A model generated the notes under the pieces. That model did no database searches, was not told where the DNA came from, and was given only the letters and a program-made list of their open reading frames with translations. The position numbers and the translations under genes were made by a program. This document shows, piece by piece, positions 27,067-35,655 of a stretch of 64,000 bases of DNA (positions are counted from its first letter, which is position 1; every line of letters starts with the position of its first letter). Origin of the DNA: Proteobacteria bacterium DTSAM18. Lineage in GTDB: Bacteria > Myxococcota_A > UBA796 > GCA-2862545. The DNA lies in the NCBI GenBank assembly GCA_028767165.1, contig JARACJ010000012.1:1-64000 (forward strand), given 5' to 3'.

Positions 27067-30000
27067 ATGAACAAGACACTCGCACTGCACCTGGTGCTCG
27101 CGCTGGCTGCCTGCGGCTCCCCGCCGGACGACAGCAGCATCGAGGAGACCGGCCCGGACGAGTCCGGCGATCCCATCGTCGACTCCGGCATCGACACGGA
27201 GACCGGCAAGGAGTCCGGCGATCAGCCCACGGACACCGATCCCACGCCGACGGACACCGGAGACACCTCGGTGACGGAGAGCGGTGACACCGCGGAGACC
27301 GACCCCACGGACACCGACACCGATCCCGTCGTCGGCACCGGCGGCACCGACACCGGCGACACCGCCCCCACGGAGACGGCCCCGGTCGAGACCGCCGAGA
27401 CCGCCGAGACCGGTGACACCGCGACGACCGGCACCTGTGTGCACAACCTCGGCAACTACAACTACCCGTCCGTCGGCGCCCCCGACGTGGACTTCTTCAT
27501 CTACGACGCCACGGGCAACGAGGTCTACAGCAACACCTGGTCCAGCGGCACCGCCTTCACCGACCAGGTGACCCTGCCCACGGGCCACTACTACACGGTC
27601 GTGCGCAAGGAAGGCTCACGGCTGACCAGCCCCATCAACCTCATGTGGGCCGACGACGGCAGCCTGTCCCACCAGGTGAGCGTGCAGGATGCCGGCTACG
27701 ACGTGCAGTGGATGGAGATCGACTGCGACGCCGACACCGCCAGCCTCGACACGGCCTTCGTGGTGCCCGACACGCCTCCGGTGCTGCCCGCCCCGTGGGA
27801 GGACGACGGAAGCTACGGCGCCTGCGCCTTCGCCCTGCAGCAGAAGGGCACCTTCACCAGCGGCGCGTCCGAGGCCTCGTGGCTCCTGTACGACGAGGAG
27901 CGCAACCTCCTCGCGTCGACCGCGGCCGGTGCCTGGGCGAACAACAACCAGACCACCCACATCCTCAACCTGCCCAACGGTCGCTACCTCGTGGAGATGA
28001 CCGATACGGGCGAGGACGGCTGGAACGGCGGTCTCCTGCAGCTGGTGAACGGCGCGGGCGACATCGAGGAGATCATCACCCTCGAGGACGGCGCCGAGGG
28101 CTACGCCTACCTGAACGTGGACTGCGCGACGGACACGTCCGCCTACACGCCCTGGGACACCGACCCCGACCCGACCGACATCGACACCGCCTGGTACCAG
28201 GGCCCGACCTGGCAGGGCTGCCCCGTCTCCCTCGCGGTGAACGTCAGCAACTCCTACGTGGCCACGACCATGGGCTTCGAGGTGCTGGACAGCAGTGGCA
28301 ACGTCGTCTACGCCGACAACGATGCCTGGCTGTGGGGCATCCAGTCCAGCGATGAGGTGCAGTACGCCTACGCGGCCCTGCCCTCCGGCGACTACACCCT
28401 CAGCCTCATCGACCACGCCACCAACACCGCCACGGGCTGGGGCAGCTGGGAGTACGTGCGCGTGTACGGCGATGCCGGCACCTTCCTCGGCGGCGGCGGC
28501 CACCACGGCCCCAACGAGCGCCAGGACTACGCGTTCACCGTGGACTGTGCCCAGGACACCGCGGAGTGGAGCGAGGGGGCCATCGAGGACCTCGTCGACG
28601 ACACCGGCTGGTCCGACATGGACGCCGCCTGGCGGGACACCGACCTGGCGGAGACCTGCGGCTACATGATGGAGGTCGTGACGCCCTACTCCGCCAGTAC
28701 CGGCGGCTGGGAGATCCTGGACCTGGAAGGCCACGTCCTGTACTCCGTGGCGCCCGGCGACATGACCCAGGGCTACGCCATCTACCGGACCCCCGTCGAG
28801 CTGCCCACCGGCGGCTACAAGCTGCGCATGCTCGACACCAGCAATGCCGGCTTCCGCAACTACAGCACCTCCGAGAACTTCCGCCTGCTCGACGCCGATG
28901 GTGACATCGTCGAGGCCTGGGGCATGGGCGGCTCCGGCTACGGCGATGTCTCGGAGTACTTCCTGCTCGACTGCGAGGACGACACCGACGTCGTCACGGG
29001 CTGGGACTCCGGCTGGTGCGAGCCCGTCCTCGACACCGCCGGCGCCTCGGGCTCCGACTGTGCCGCGGCCCTGCACGTCGCAGCCGGCTCCGACTTCGCC
29101 ACGATGGGCATCAAGCTGACCGACAGCAGCGGCAACGTGGTGCTGGACGCGGCCCCCGGTACCTTCAACCAGCGGGGCGACCACTACCTCGGCGTCGACC
29201 TGACCTCCGACGGCTACCAGCTGGACCTGTACAGCTCCGACAACACCGTCTGGGCCACCGACGCCTACGTCGAGTTCGTGTCCACGGACGGCCGCTGCGC
29301 CGGTGACGAGCCCCTCACGGAGGTCTACACCCTCAACGACTCCAACGGCTTCGGTGGACAGCGCACCGTGTGGTTCACCCACGACTGCGCCGCCGACACC
29401 GGTGGCGACTTCGCCTGGGACTCCGGCTGGTGCGCCCCGGTGCTCGACACCGCGGACGCCGTGTCCGGTGCCTGTGGCTACGCCGTGCACGTGCGTCGCG
29501 GCTCCACTTACGACGAGATCGGCCTGTCCATCCACGACTCCGACGGCAACCTGATGCTGTCCGTGGACCCCTCCGACGTCCCCGCCGTCGGCGACTACTA
29601 CTTCAGCGTGAACCTGCCGAGCGACGGCTACGCCATCACCCTCGAGGATGCCCACCCCACCCAGGGAAGCCTGTGGAACCCCACCTCCTTCGTGGAGCTG
29701 CTCCCCGCGAACGGCCGCTGCGTGGACGAAGAGGCGGGCACCGGCCGCATGGTGATGGCAGAGGGCCACGGTGGCAGCCACACCCAGTACGTGACCCTGA
29801 ACTGCCAGGACGACACCTCCGGCGACTTCGCCTGGGACAGCGGCTGGTGCGAGCCCGTGCTCGACAGTGGCGAGCAGCCCACGGGCTCCTGCGGCATGGT
29901 GGCCATGATCTACGCCGGCTACGACTACGCCAACCTCGAGGCCTCGGTCACGGACGCCGACGGCAACGTCGTGCTCGATGTCCAGGCCGGTGACCTGACC

Positions 30001-31119
30001 CGGAGCGGCTACCACTACCTGCCCTTCGAGGCCCCCAGCAACGGGTACGTCCTGCACATGGGCACGACCCACTCCTACAACGACAACTGGGCCAACAACG
30101 GCTACATCCAGTTCATCCCTGCCGACGGCGCCTGCATCGACGAGTCCGCCGCCAGCGAGCCGTTCCACCTGAAGGCCTTCGGCGAGCGCACCGAGTACCT
30201 GACCTTCCAGTGTGAGGACGACACCGCCGAGGACTTCGCCTGGGACTCCGGCTGGTGCCCCCCGGTGCTCGACACCGCCGACATCCCCACCGGAGACTGC
30301 GGCTACGTGCTCGAGGTGGGTACCGACAGCGACGCAGCCAACATGGGCATCGACCTGACGGATGCCGACGGCACCAACGTCTTCTCCATCGAGGCGGGCG
30401 ACGGCCAGCTGACCACGGACAGCATCCACCACTTCCCGGTGAACCTGCCGTCCAACGCCTACAAGCTGACCCTCACCGACTCCTCCACCTCGTCCTACTC
30501 GGACAACTGGTTCGCGAACGCGTACGTCCGCGTCGTGCCCGTCGATGACGGCTGCATGGACGAGGATCTGGCCTCCGAGAAGTTCCGCGTGGACTACGAC
30601 GGGCTGGAGATCGTGGACTTCGTGGTGGACTGCCCCGACGACACCGGCAGCTTCGCCGGCTGGGACACGGGCTACTGCTCCGAGATCATCTTCACCGAGG
30701 CCGACACGGCCGGCGTGGTGGGCCTGCAGGGCTGTGAGCAGCTGTTGCACCTGACCACCTGGTACAACACGACCGAGATGCAGATGGAGATCACCGATGA
30801 CCTCGGCAACGTGGTCTTCGAGGTGGACGGCGCCACCGACCTGGCCAGCAAGACCGAGTACTTCTACGCGGTCGACCTCCCCACCGGCACCTACACCGCC
30901 ACGCTGACCGACACCCAGGGCGACAGCTGGATCGAGTCCTACGGCAGCAGCGGCTACAAGTCCGAGGCCACGCTGTACCAAGGCAACGGCGAGTGCATGG
31001 GCGAGGAGCTCATCGGCGGTCCCTGGACCGTGGACGATCTCGACGGCGTGACCGGCGTGCCCGAGTCGGTGTCCTACACCTTCTCCGTGGTCTGCGACGT
31101 GGACACCGCCGCTCCCTGA
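27067..31119 (+). CDS. Giant repeat-containing lipoprotein (nine modules)
   Basis: 1,350 residues, not recognised as a named family. The lipoprotein signal ends at Cys16 (LALAACGS). Residues ~17-120 are an Asp/Thr/Gly-rich disordered linker (TDTGDT-type). Then come nine homologous modules of ~120-150 residues. Each starts near a Cys (CGY or similar), contains a DSSGNVVxxV-like turn and a YxLxLxD strand, and ends with a DCxxDT motif. Modules 4-8 share the linker WDSGWCxPVLDT. Two or more Cys per module suggest disulfides, and the Asp-rich turns suggest calcium binding. It is likely a cell-surface or matrix protein. GGAGGA precedes the ATG at 27067. Confidence 0.88.
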   Translation: MNKTLALHLVLALAACGSPPDDSSIEETGPDESGDPIVDSGIDTETGKESGDQPTDTDPTPTDTGDTSVTESGDTAETDPTDTDTDPVVGTGGTDTGDTAPTETAPVETAETAETGDTATTGTCVHNLGNYNYPSVGAPDVDFFIYDATGNEVYSNTWSSGTAFTDQVTLPTGHYYTVVRKEGSRLTSPINLMWADDGSLSHQVSVQDAGYDVQWMEIDCDADTASLDTAFVVPDTPPVLPAPWEDDGSYGACAFALQQKGTFTSGASEASWLLYDEERNLLASTAAGAWANNNQTTHILNLPNGRYLVEMTDTGEDGWNGGLLQLVNGAGDIEEIITLEDGAEGYAYLNVDCATDTSAYTPWDTDPDPTDIDTAWYQGPTWQGCPVSLAVNVSNSYVATTMGFEVLDSSGNVVYADNDAWLWGIQSSDEVQYAYAALPSGDYTLSLIDHATNTATGWGSWEYVRVYGDAGTFLGGGGHHGPNERQDYAFTVDCAQDTAEWSEGAIEDLVDDTGWSDMDAAWRDTDLAETCGYMMEVVTPYSASTGGWEILDLEGHVLYSVAPGDMTQGYAIYRTPVELPTGGYKLRMLDTSNAGFRNYSTSENFRLLDADGDIVEAWGMGGSGYGDVSEYFLLDCEDDTDVVTGWDSGWCEPVLDTAGASGSDCAAALHVAAGSDFATMGIKLTDSSGNVVLDAAPGTFNQRGDHYLGVDLTSDGYQLDLYSSDNTVWATDAYVEFVSTDGRCAGDEPLTEVYTLNDSNGFGGQRTVWFTHDCAADTGGDFAWDSGWCAPVLDTADAVSGACGYAVHVRRGSTYDEIGLSIHDSDGNLMLSVDPSDVPAVGDYYFSVNLPSDGYAITLEDAHPTQGSLWNPTSFVELLPANGRCVDEEAGTGRMVMAEGHGGSHTQYVTLNCQDDTSGDFAWDSGWCEPVLDSGEQPTGSCGMVAMIYAGYDYANLEASVTDADGNVVLDVQAGDLTRSGYHYLPFEAPSNGYVLHMGTTHSYNDNWANNGYIQFIPADGACIDESAASEPFHLKAFGERTEYLTFQCEDDTAEDFAWDSGWCPPVLDTADIPTGDCGYVLEVGTDSDAANMGIDLTDADGTNVFSIEAGDGQLTTDSIHHFPVNLPSNAYKLTLTDSSTSSYSDNWFANAYVRVVPVDDGCMDEDLASEKFRVDYDGLEIVDFVVDCPDDTGSFAGWDTGYCSEIIFTEADTAGVVGLQGCEQLLHLTTWYNTTEMQMEITDDLGNVVFEVDGATDLASKTEYFYAVDLPTGTYTATLTDTQGDSWIESYGSSGYKSEATLYQGNGECMGEELIGGPWTVDDLDGVTGVPESVSYTFSVVCDVDTAAP

Positions 31120-31160
31120 CGGGGGCGTCCCCTCTCGGGACGATGCCCACGAAGGACCTC

Positions 31161-31193
31161 AGCCCCCCGACGCGCCCGCGTCGGGGGGCTTTT
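31161..31193 (+). terminator. Intrinsic terminator of the giant lipoprotein gene
   Basis: A 13-base perfect stem (31161-31173 with 31178-31190) with loop GCCC is followed by TTTT. It is a canonical rho-independent terminator 42 bases after the stop. Confidence 0.92.
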
Positions 31194-31241
31194 CCGTAGG
31201 GGGGCGAGGCCCCCACCTGCCGGCCACCACAGCCGCCCCGA

Positions 31242-31682
31242 TCACGGCCGGCGCGCAGGCGGCGCGTCCGCATACCTCGTCCGGCCCAGGTCGAGCCCCG
31301 CCAGCGTGAGCACCGTCCAGGTGAAGGCCGTGGCGGCATCCAGCAGGAGCACCAGCAGCAGCTCCTTCGTCGACCCCGTGCCGAACACCCACCGCCACCA
31401 CACGATGAACGGCAGGGCGGTGAGCGCCGCCCAGCGACCGCAGGTCCAGGACAGCTCACGGACCTTGAGGTGGTCGTGCAGTGGCTTGTCCGGCGACAGG
31501 AACCACACCCAGGCGGCGGCCCCGAGGAGCACGCCGAGGGCGGGCACCCAGAAGCCGAAGGTCGTGCCGAGCACCTTGACCAGGAGCATCGGGGGCAGCA
31601 CCGCGAGGGCGAGCTGGAGCAGGAACAGGCGGACGAGCGGCATGCGCGCCACCCGTCCTCTCGCTCGTCCCGAACCCCTCAT
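31242..31682 (-). CDS. Hypothetical integral membrane protein
   Basis: 146 residues, not recognised. A basic N-terminus is followed by four predicted membrane segments (~15-33, 38-58, ~78-98, ~104-124), the pattern of a small four-helix inner-membrane protein. The ATG at 31682 follows GGAGG with four bases between. It lies 71 bases downstream of the DUF1697 gene on the same strand and may be co-transcribed. Confidence 0.75.
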   Translation of the reverse strand: MRGSGRARGRVARMPLVRLFLLQLALAVLPPMLLVKVLGTTFGFWVPALGVLLGAAAWVWFLSPDKPLHDHLKVRELSWTCGRWAALTALPFIVWWRWVFGTGSTKELLLVLLLDAATAFTWTVLTLAGLDLGRTRYADAPPARRP

Positions 31683-31753
31683 GCGTCCTCCAGCAGCCGT
31701 TGCCCTCCCTTCGGACCGGGCCTGGTCGGCCATCGGCGTTCCGGATCGACCCC

Positions 31754-32287
31754 TCAGGAAAGGAGGGCCGCCACCTTGCCCAGGGTCTTCCAATTGCGGA
31801 CGGTCATGGGCACGCCCAGCCATGCTTCCGCCCTGGCGGCCAGCTTCGACCGGCCGATGCCATCGGGGGCGTGCAGGTAGAAGGCGGGGCCGACGACCTC
31901 GAAGCGCTCCGTGGGCGATCGGGCGGCCTCCATGGCCTGCAGATCCGGGGCCGTGGGCGGCTCCGACAGGAACCCCACCTGCAGCCGGCTGGGATCCTCG
32001 ACCGCCTCGGGAAAGGGATTGGCCTGCAGGACGGCCTGGAAGTCGCCCTCCGGAAGCAGCATCACCGCCGGCGCGAAGCCCTTCGCCTGGCGGATCGCCT
32101 CCACGAGCTCGGCCCGCAGTGCTTCCGAATCGGTGCGTCCGGTGGCGAACACGACGTTGCCGCTCTGGATGACCGTGCGGACGTCGGTGCACCCCAGGGG
32201 CTGCATCAGCGACGCGAGCTCCTTCATGGGGAGCCGATTGCGTCCACCGACGTTGATGCCGCGGAACAAGGCGATGAGGGTGTGCAC
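31754..32287 (-). CDS. DUF1697 family protein
   Basis: 177 residues matching DUF1697 throughout: ALFRGINVGGRNRLPMKELASL at the start, TVIQSGNVVFAT, the central NPFPEA, and the C-terminal TVRNWKTLGKVAALL. Function is unknown; the family is cytoplasmic and common in soil bacteria. Translation starts at GTG (32285-32287) with GGGAGG upstream. Confidence 0.92.
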   Translation of the reverse strand: MHTLIALFRGINVGGRNRLPMKELASLMQPLGCTDVRTVIQSGNVVFATGRTDSEALRAELVEAIRQAKGFAPAVMLLPEGDFQAVLQANPFPEAVEDPSRLQVGFLSEPPTAPDLQAMEAARSPTERFEVVGPAFYLHAPDGIGRSKLAARAEAWLGVPMTVRNWKTLGKVAALLS

Positions 32288-32378
32288 GACGAGACCTCCC
32301 GAGGGCCCCTCGGGGCCACCGGCACACCCTAGCCCACGGCAGGGTCAGGGCCCGCCGACGGACATCCCGTGCCCGGGA

Positions 32379-32831
32379 CTACTGCAGGACGACCCGCAGG
32401 AAGGCGCCGGTGCCGATGGAGAACTCTCCCACCACGGTCACGGTGCTCGGGCGCTGGGGATCGTAGACCGTCACGTGGACGTGGTCTGGCCGGTCGGCCG
32501 GGTGGCGGATCAGCCACGCACCGGGCGGCACGGACACGCCGCGGCAGGAGCCCGCCGGCGGCTGGTGTCCGGGAGGCTTGCCGGGGAACCACACGCGGCA
32601 CTGACCCGGCGCCGGGTAGTGGCCCTCGGGGATGTCGAGGCGCTCGTGCCCGTGGCTGTGGAACCAGTTGCCCTGGCCGTGGCCCTTCTTCGCCTGGCCG
32701 GGCGGATGGCCGTGGTGGGAGGAACCGTGGGAGGCGCCGTGACCCCGGCCGTTGCCACCCTTCTTGGCGAGGGAGACCGTCGGCAGGCAGAGCAGGGCGG
32801 CGAGGACGAACGTGAGGCGCAGGGGGGTCAT
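32379..32831 (-). CDS. Hypothetical secreted His/Gly-rich protein
   Basis: 150 residues, not recognised. A signal peptide runs to ~22 (PTVSLA-K). A His/Gly/Lys-rich low-complexity stretch (~23-65) is followed by a small domain containing IPEGHYPAPGQCRVWFPG and PAGSCRGVSVPPGAWLI, with two Cys that could pair. The His-rich part could bind metal. The PAPGQCRVW segment recurs in other small secreted bacterial proteins of unknown role. GGAG precedes the ATG at 32831. Confidence 0.78.
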   Translation of the reverse strand: MTPLRLTFVLAALLCLPTVSLAKKGGNGRGHGASHGSSHHGHPPGQAKKGHGQGNWFHSHGHERLDIPEGHYPAPGQCRVWFPGKPPGHQPPAGSCRGVSVPPGAWLIRHPADRPDHVHVTVYDPQRPSTVTVVGEFSIGTGAFLRVVLQ

Positions 32832-32940
32832 GGGCGCTCCGGGGTGTGGGGGGCAGTCCGACGCGGCGTGCCCGGCGGATCGCTGGACCCACCGGTCGCC
32901 ACGAGAGCTACCCTTCCACGATCCGCGCCGCCTGCCCAGA

Positions 32941-32956
32941 GCGGAAGATCTTCCGC
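32941..32956. repeat. 16-bp perfect palindrome
   Basis: GCGGAAGATCTTCCGC is a perfect dyad 55 bases beyond the stop of the SpoIIAA-like gene and 110 bases upstream of the next gene. It could be a protein-binding site or the core of a terminator. Confidence 0.6.
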
Positions 32957-33011
32957 CGGGTGGCCCCACAGCCCCCCTGACGGAGAACCCGGCGGCCGGC
33001 ACCCGGACCCC

Positions 33012-33380
33012 TCACTCCTCCCCACGGATCCATGCGGACGCCTCGGCCGCCTCGTCCGCCGGGAAGTGCCGTACCTTGGCCGCCGCGAAGTAGCGGGTGA
33101 GCGCCTGTGCCAGGTCGCCGATCGGGGAGTCGGTCACCAGGGCCACCCGCCGCACGAGCTTGTGGTGGTCCTTCACGAAGCGCATGTGCTCGACGAAGGC
33201 CGCCACGCTGTCCCAGCCCTTGAAGGAGGCCGCCTCGAACAGCAGGCCGGCGAGTGCGCCGTGCTCCTCGATGTAGGGGTCCACCTCGGCGGAGAGCTGC
33301 TCGAAGTCGTGTCGTGCGATGGGCTCGGAGGGCCGCACCGTGAGGATGGCGTGGTCGGGATCGAAGGTGTGGGCGAGCAT
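33012..33380 (-). CDS. SpoIIAA-like (STAS-fold) protein
   Basis: 122 residues matching the SpoIIAA-like family (PF11964-type) of STAS-fold proteins: the acidic DPYIEEHGALAGLLFEA segment, FKGWDSVAAFVEHMRFVKDHH, RRVALVTDSPIG, and the C-terminal FPADEAAEASAWI. Family members are small cytoplasmic proteins of unknown role that may bind lipids or partners. GGGAG is upstream of the ATG at 33380. Confidence 0.9.
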   Translation of the reverse strand: MLAHTFDPDHAILTVRPSEPIARHDFEQLSAEVDPYIEEHGALAGLLFEAASFKGWDSVAAFVEHMRFVKDHHKLVRRVALVTDSPIGDLAQALTRYFAAAKVRHFPADEAAEASAWIRGEE

Positions 33381-33474
33381 GGTCGGCTCCCTGGGCGCGA
33401 GGTGTCCCGTGGCCCATCGACCCGAGCGGCGCCCGCTGCAGCAGGGCTTCCCCTCCCCGCACGCCGTCCCGGGC

Positions 33475-34113
33475 TCAGGCCCCCTCTCGTCCCCGCCGGA
33501 GCAGGTGGACCGCGAAGTTGCCGCCGCCGACCAGGATCCGCTTGGACGACACCAGCCCCGCCTCGGACCACAGGGGCTGCAGCCCGCCCTCGGCGAGGTA
33601 CCGGCGGTAGTTCCGGAAGTGCCGTCGCCCGGCCAGGATCTCGGCCGTCGTGATCACCGTCTTCGTGCGGCGTCCCTTCCAGGTGTGTCGGGGCGCCGGG
33701 TGGTAGTCGATGATCAGGATCCGTCCCTCCGGCTTCACCACCCTGCCCGCTTCCTTCAGCACGGCCCGACGCACCGGCGGGTCGAGCTCGTGGAGCACCA
33801 GCGTGAGCAGGACGACGTCGAAGCGGTCGTCCGCGTAGGGAAGGTGGGTCCCGTCCACCTGCTGCAGATCCGCCGACGGCCCCAGCCGATCCCGCGCCTT
33901 CGCCAGCATCGATGGAGAGGGATCGACCCCGTGCACCCGCGCGCCGCCCTCCTGGTAGCGCTCGAGCTGCAGCCCCGTGCCGCAGCCGATGTCCAGGACC
34001 TCCATGCCCGGCAGCGGGGGCAGCAGATCGAAGCCGATGGCTCGCAAGCCCCGGTTCATGGGGTCGAAGACGGCGTCGTACACGCGGGACACCAGCCGGT
34101 AGGGATCGTCCAC
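33475..34113 (-). CDS. Class I SAM-dependent methyltransferase
   Basis: 212 residues with a Rossmann methyltransferase core. Motif I is VLDIGCGTG (~40-48), followed by HGVDPSPSML, motif II/III region VDGTHLPYADDRFDVVLLTLVLHEL, and GRVVKPEGRILIIDY. It resembles UbiE/MenG-like and methyltransferase-11 enzymes; the substrate is unknown. Translation starts at GTG (34111-34113), with GGGAGCG upstream. A 21-codon open frame with its own ribosome binding site lies between it and the zinc-ribbon gene. Confidence 0.9.
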   Translation of the reverse strand: MDDPYRLVSRVYDAVFDPMNRGLRAIGFDLLPPLPGMEVLDIGCGTGLQLERYQEGGARVHGVDPSPSMLAKARDRLGPSADLQQVDGTHLPYADDRFDVVLLTLVLHELDPPVRRAVLKEAGRVVKPEGRILIIDYHPAPRHTWKGRRTKTVITTAEILAGRRHFRNYRRYLAEGGLQPLWSEAGLVSSKRILVGGGNFAVHLLRRGREGA

Positions 34114-34153
34114 CGTCGCTCCCGGGACAGGGTTCGTGGTCCCCTTCGGCCCG

Positions 34154-34219
34154 TCAGGCCGGGTGGCGAAGCACCTTCTCCCACAGGGTGACCGTGGTGT
34201 GCACCAGGTCGAAGGTCAT
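34154..34219 (-). CDS. Possible 21-residue small protein
   Basis: A short open frame with ATG at 34219 and TGA at 34154-34156, preceded by GGGGAGG at ideal distance. The product begins MTFDLVHTTVTLWEKV and ends RHPA; it is amphipathic and unrecognised. It sits between two minus-strand genes, 14 bases after the zinc-ribbon stop and 40 bases before the methyltransferase start. It may be a small protein, a leader peptide, or the remnant of a larger gene. Confidence 0.4.
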   Translation of the reverse strand: MTFDLVHTTVTLWEKVLRHPA

Positions 34220-34232
34220 CGCCTCCCCTCGC

Positions 34233-34445
34233 CTATCCCCCGAACAGCAGATCGAGGATGTCCCTCACCTGGTCGGCGCTCCCCTTGTACAGCTCCGTGA
34301 AGTGGCAGCGGGTGCAGGTCAGCGTGGTGAAGCGCCGGTTCTGGATGTCGAGCAGTTTCGACCACCCCGTGCCGGTGACGGCGAGCGTGTCCGACTCGTA
34401 CTCGTCGTGCTGGCACTTCAGGCAGGTCCATCCGGGCTTCGACAC
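34233..34445 (-). CDS. Zinc-ribbon nucleic-acid-binding-like protein (DUF2082-like)
   Basis: 70 residues with two CxxC knuckles (TCLKCQ near 7-10 and TCTRCHFTEL near 43-46), typical of small zinc-ribbon proteins such as the COG3478/DUF2082 group (tagged 'predicted nucleic-acid-binding'). Function is unknown. The start is GTG (34443-34445) with AGGAG six bases upstream; the longer frame to 34487 has no signal. Confidence 0.85.
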   Translation of the reverse strand: MSKPGWTCLKCQHDEYESDTLAVTGTGWSKLLDIQNRRFTTLTCTRCHFTELYKGSADQVRDILDLLFGG

Positions 34446-34554
34446 GGCATCTCCTCTCGTCGTTCCTCGGGACGCCTGTCGGTCCACCGGGGCCGGGGGT
34501 GTAGACGTGCTCCGGCCCGGCGCCCGCCCGTGCGGACAGGCCCCGAGGCCGGGC

Positions 34555-35535
34555 TCACCCTTCGGCTGCGGCCACCCGCACCACCACCGCGCCCTGGGCC
34601 TGGCGGGCCTCCTCGGCCCGGTGCGCCTGGACGACCTGGTCGAGTTCGAAGCGCGCGCCCACCACCGGCGGGATCACGCCATCGGCCAGCAGGGTCCCGA
34701 GCTCCTGCATGCGTTCGCGATTGTCCTCGGCGATGGAGAACAGGGCGCGCCGTCCGCCGAACAGGGACGTGACGGCCTGCTGGACGAGGACGCCCACCGA
34801 GAGCGCGAGGGCCATGTAGCGGCCCCGGGGCGCGAGGATTCGCCTGGACTCACAGAAGGTGGTGGCATCGGCGATGTCGAAAACCACGTCGTAGCTCTCG
34901 CTGGAGCCGAGGACATCGGTGGTGCGGTGGTCGATCACGGCGTCGGCCCCGAGACCACGCACGAGCTCGGCGTTGCGGCCGCTGCACACACCGGTGACGT
35001 GCGCGCCCATGCGCTTGCCGAGCTGCACCGCGAAGCGCCCCACGCCGCCGGAGGCGCCGAGGACCAGCAGGCGCTCGCCGGGCTGCAGCTTGCCCACGTC
35101 GCGCAGGAAGTGCAGCGCCGTGCCCGCCCCATAGGGCGTCGCGGCGGCCTCCTCGTAGCTCACGCCGTCCGGCACCCGCGCCATGGGGGCATCCTCGGGC
35201 ACGCGGAGGTACTCGGCGTAGGCGCCGTGCATCACCCCGCCGAAGATCCGGTCGCCCGGCGCGTACGCCGTCACGCCGTCGCCCACCTCGACCACCTCGC
35301 CGGCGAACATGGTGCCCTGGACGGGCTTGCGAGGCCGGCGGACGCCGAACATCAGGCGGCCGATGAGGGCCGTGAAGCCCGGGAAGTCGGCGGCGCGCAT
35401 ACGGCGGTCCCCCTGGGTCACGGCGGCGGCGTGCACCCGCACGAGGACCTCTCCGGGGCCGGCAACGGGTCTGGGCACGTCGTGGATCTGCATGACATCG
35501 GCGGCGCCGTAGCGCGGGGTGAGAGCGGCCTTCAT
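34555..35535 (-). CDS. Quinone oxidoreductase-like MDR family protein
   Basis: 326 residues, zeta-crystallin/quinone oxidoreductase branch of the medium-chain dehydrogenase family. It lacks catalytic zinc ligands. The N-terminal domain holds the GroES fold (GEVLVRVHAAAVTQGDRRMR, FAGEVVEVGDGV, PGDRIFG); the cofactor domain has LGASGGVGRFAVQLGKRMGA, the NADPH-binding motif. It reduces quinones or other electrophiles using NADPH. GGAGG precedes the ATG at 35535. It is transcribed divergently from a LysR regulator, which probably controls it. Confidence 0.92.
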   Translation of the reverse strand: MKAALTPRYGAADVMQIHDVPRPVAGPGEVLVRVHAAAVTQGDRRMRAADFPGFTALIGRLMFGVRRPRKPVQGTMFAGEVVEVGDGVTAYAPGDRIFGGVMHGAYAEYLRVPEDAPMARVPDGVSYEEAAATPYGAGTALHFLRDVGKLQPGERLLVLGASGGVGRFAVQLGKRMGAHVTGVCSGRNAELVRGLGADAVIDHRTTDVLGSSESYDVVFDIADATTFCESRRILAPRGRYMALALSVGVLVQQAVTSLFGGRRALFSIAEDNRERMQELGTLLADGVIPPVVGARFELDQVVQAHRAEEARQAQGAVVVRVAAAEG

Positions 35536-35655
35536 GGACACCTCCGTGGATGGGAGCTTGCGAGGCGTTGTTCGCCTTCGAGGGACATCCTCCTTCTATC
35601 CATTCATCTGCGTTGTTCCATGCCCCCATCGCGCATGTGTGCTATGCATCCATGC
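35536..35655. promoter_or_regulatory. Divergent promoter region, MDR and LysR genes
   Basis: 120 bases between divergent starts. LysR regulators often act on such regions. At the LysR end lies TCCATGCATGGA (35649-35660), a perfect 12-bp palindrome overlapping the LysR start, similar in core to the TetR operator at 37233-37246. Promoter boxes are not clear. Confidence 0.5.

Noticed and set aside
26720-27070. 116-codon plus-strand frame upstream of the giant lipoprotein
   Set aside because: No ribosome binding site, no domain, mixed Cys/Arg/Ser-rich composition, and it ends inside the next start region.
27616-30981. Minus-strand frame of 1,121 codons opposite the giant lipoprotein
   Set aside because: Repeats in it merely mirror the nine modules on the plus strand; no ribosome binding site or motif.
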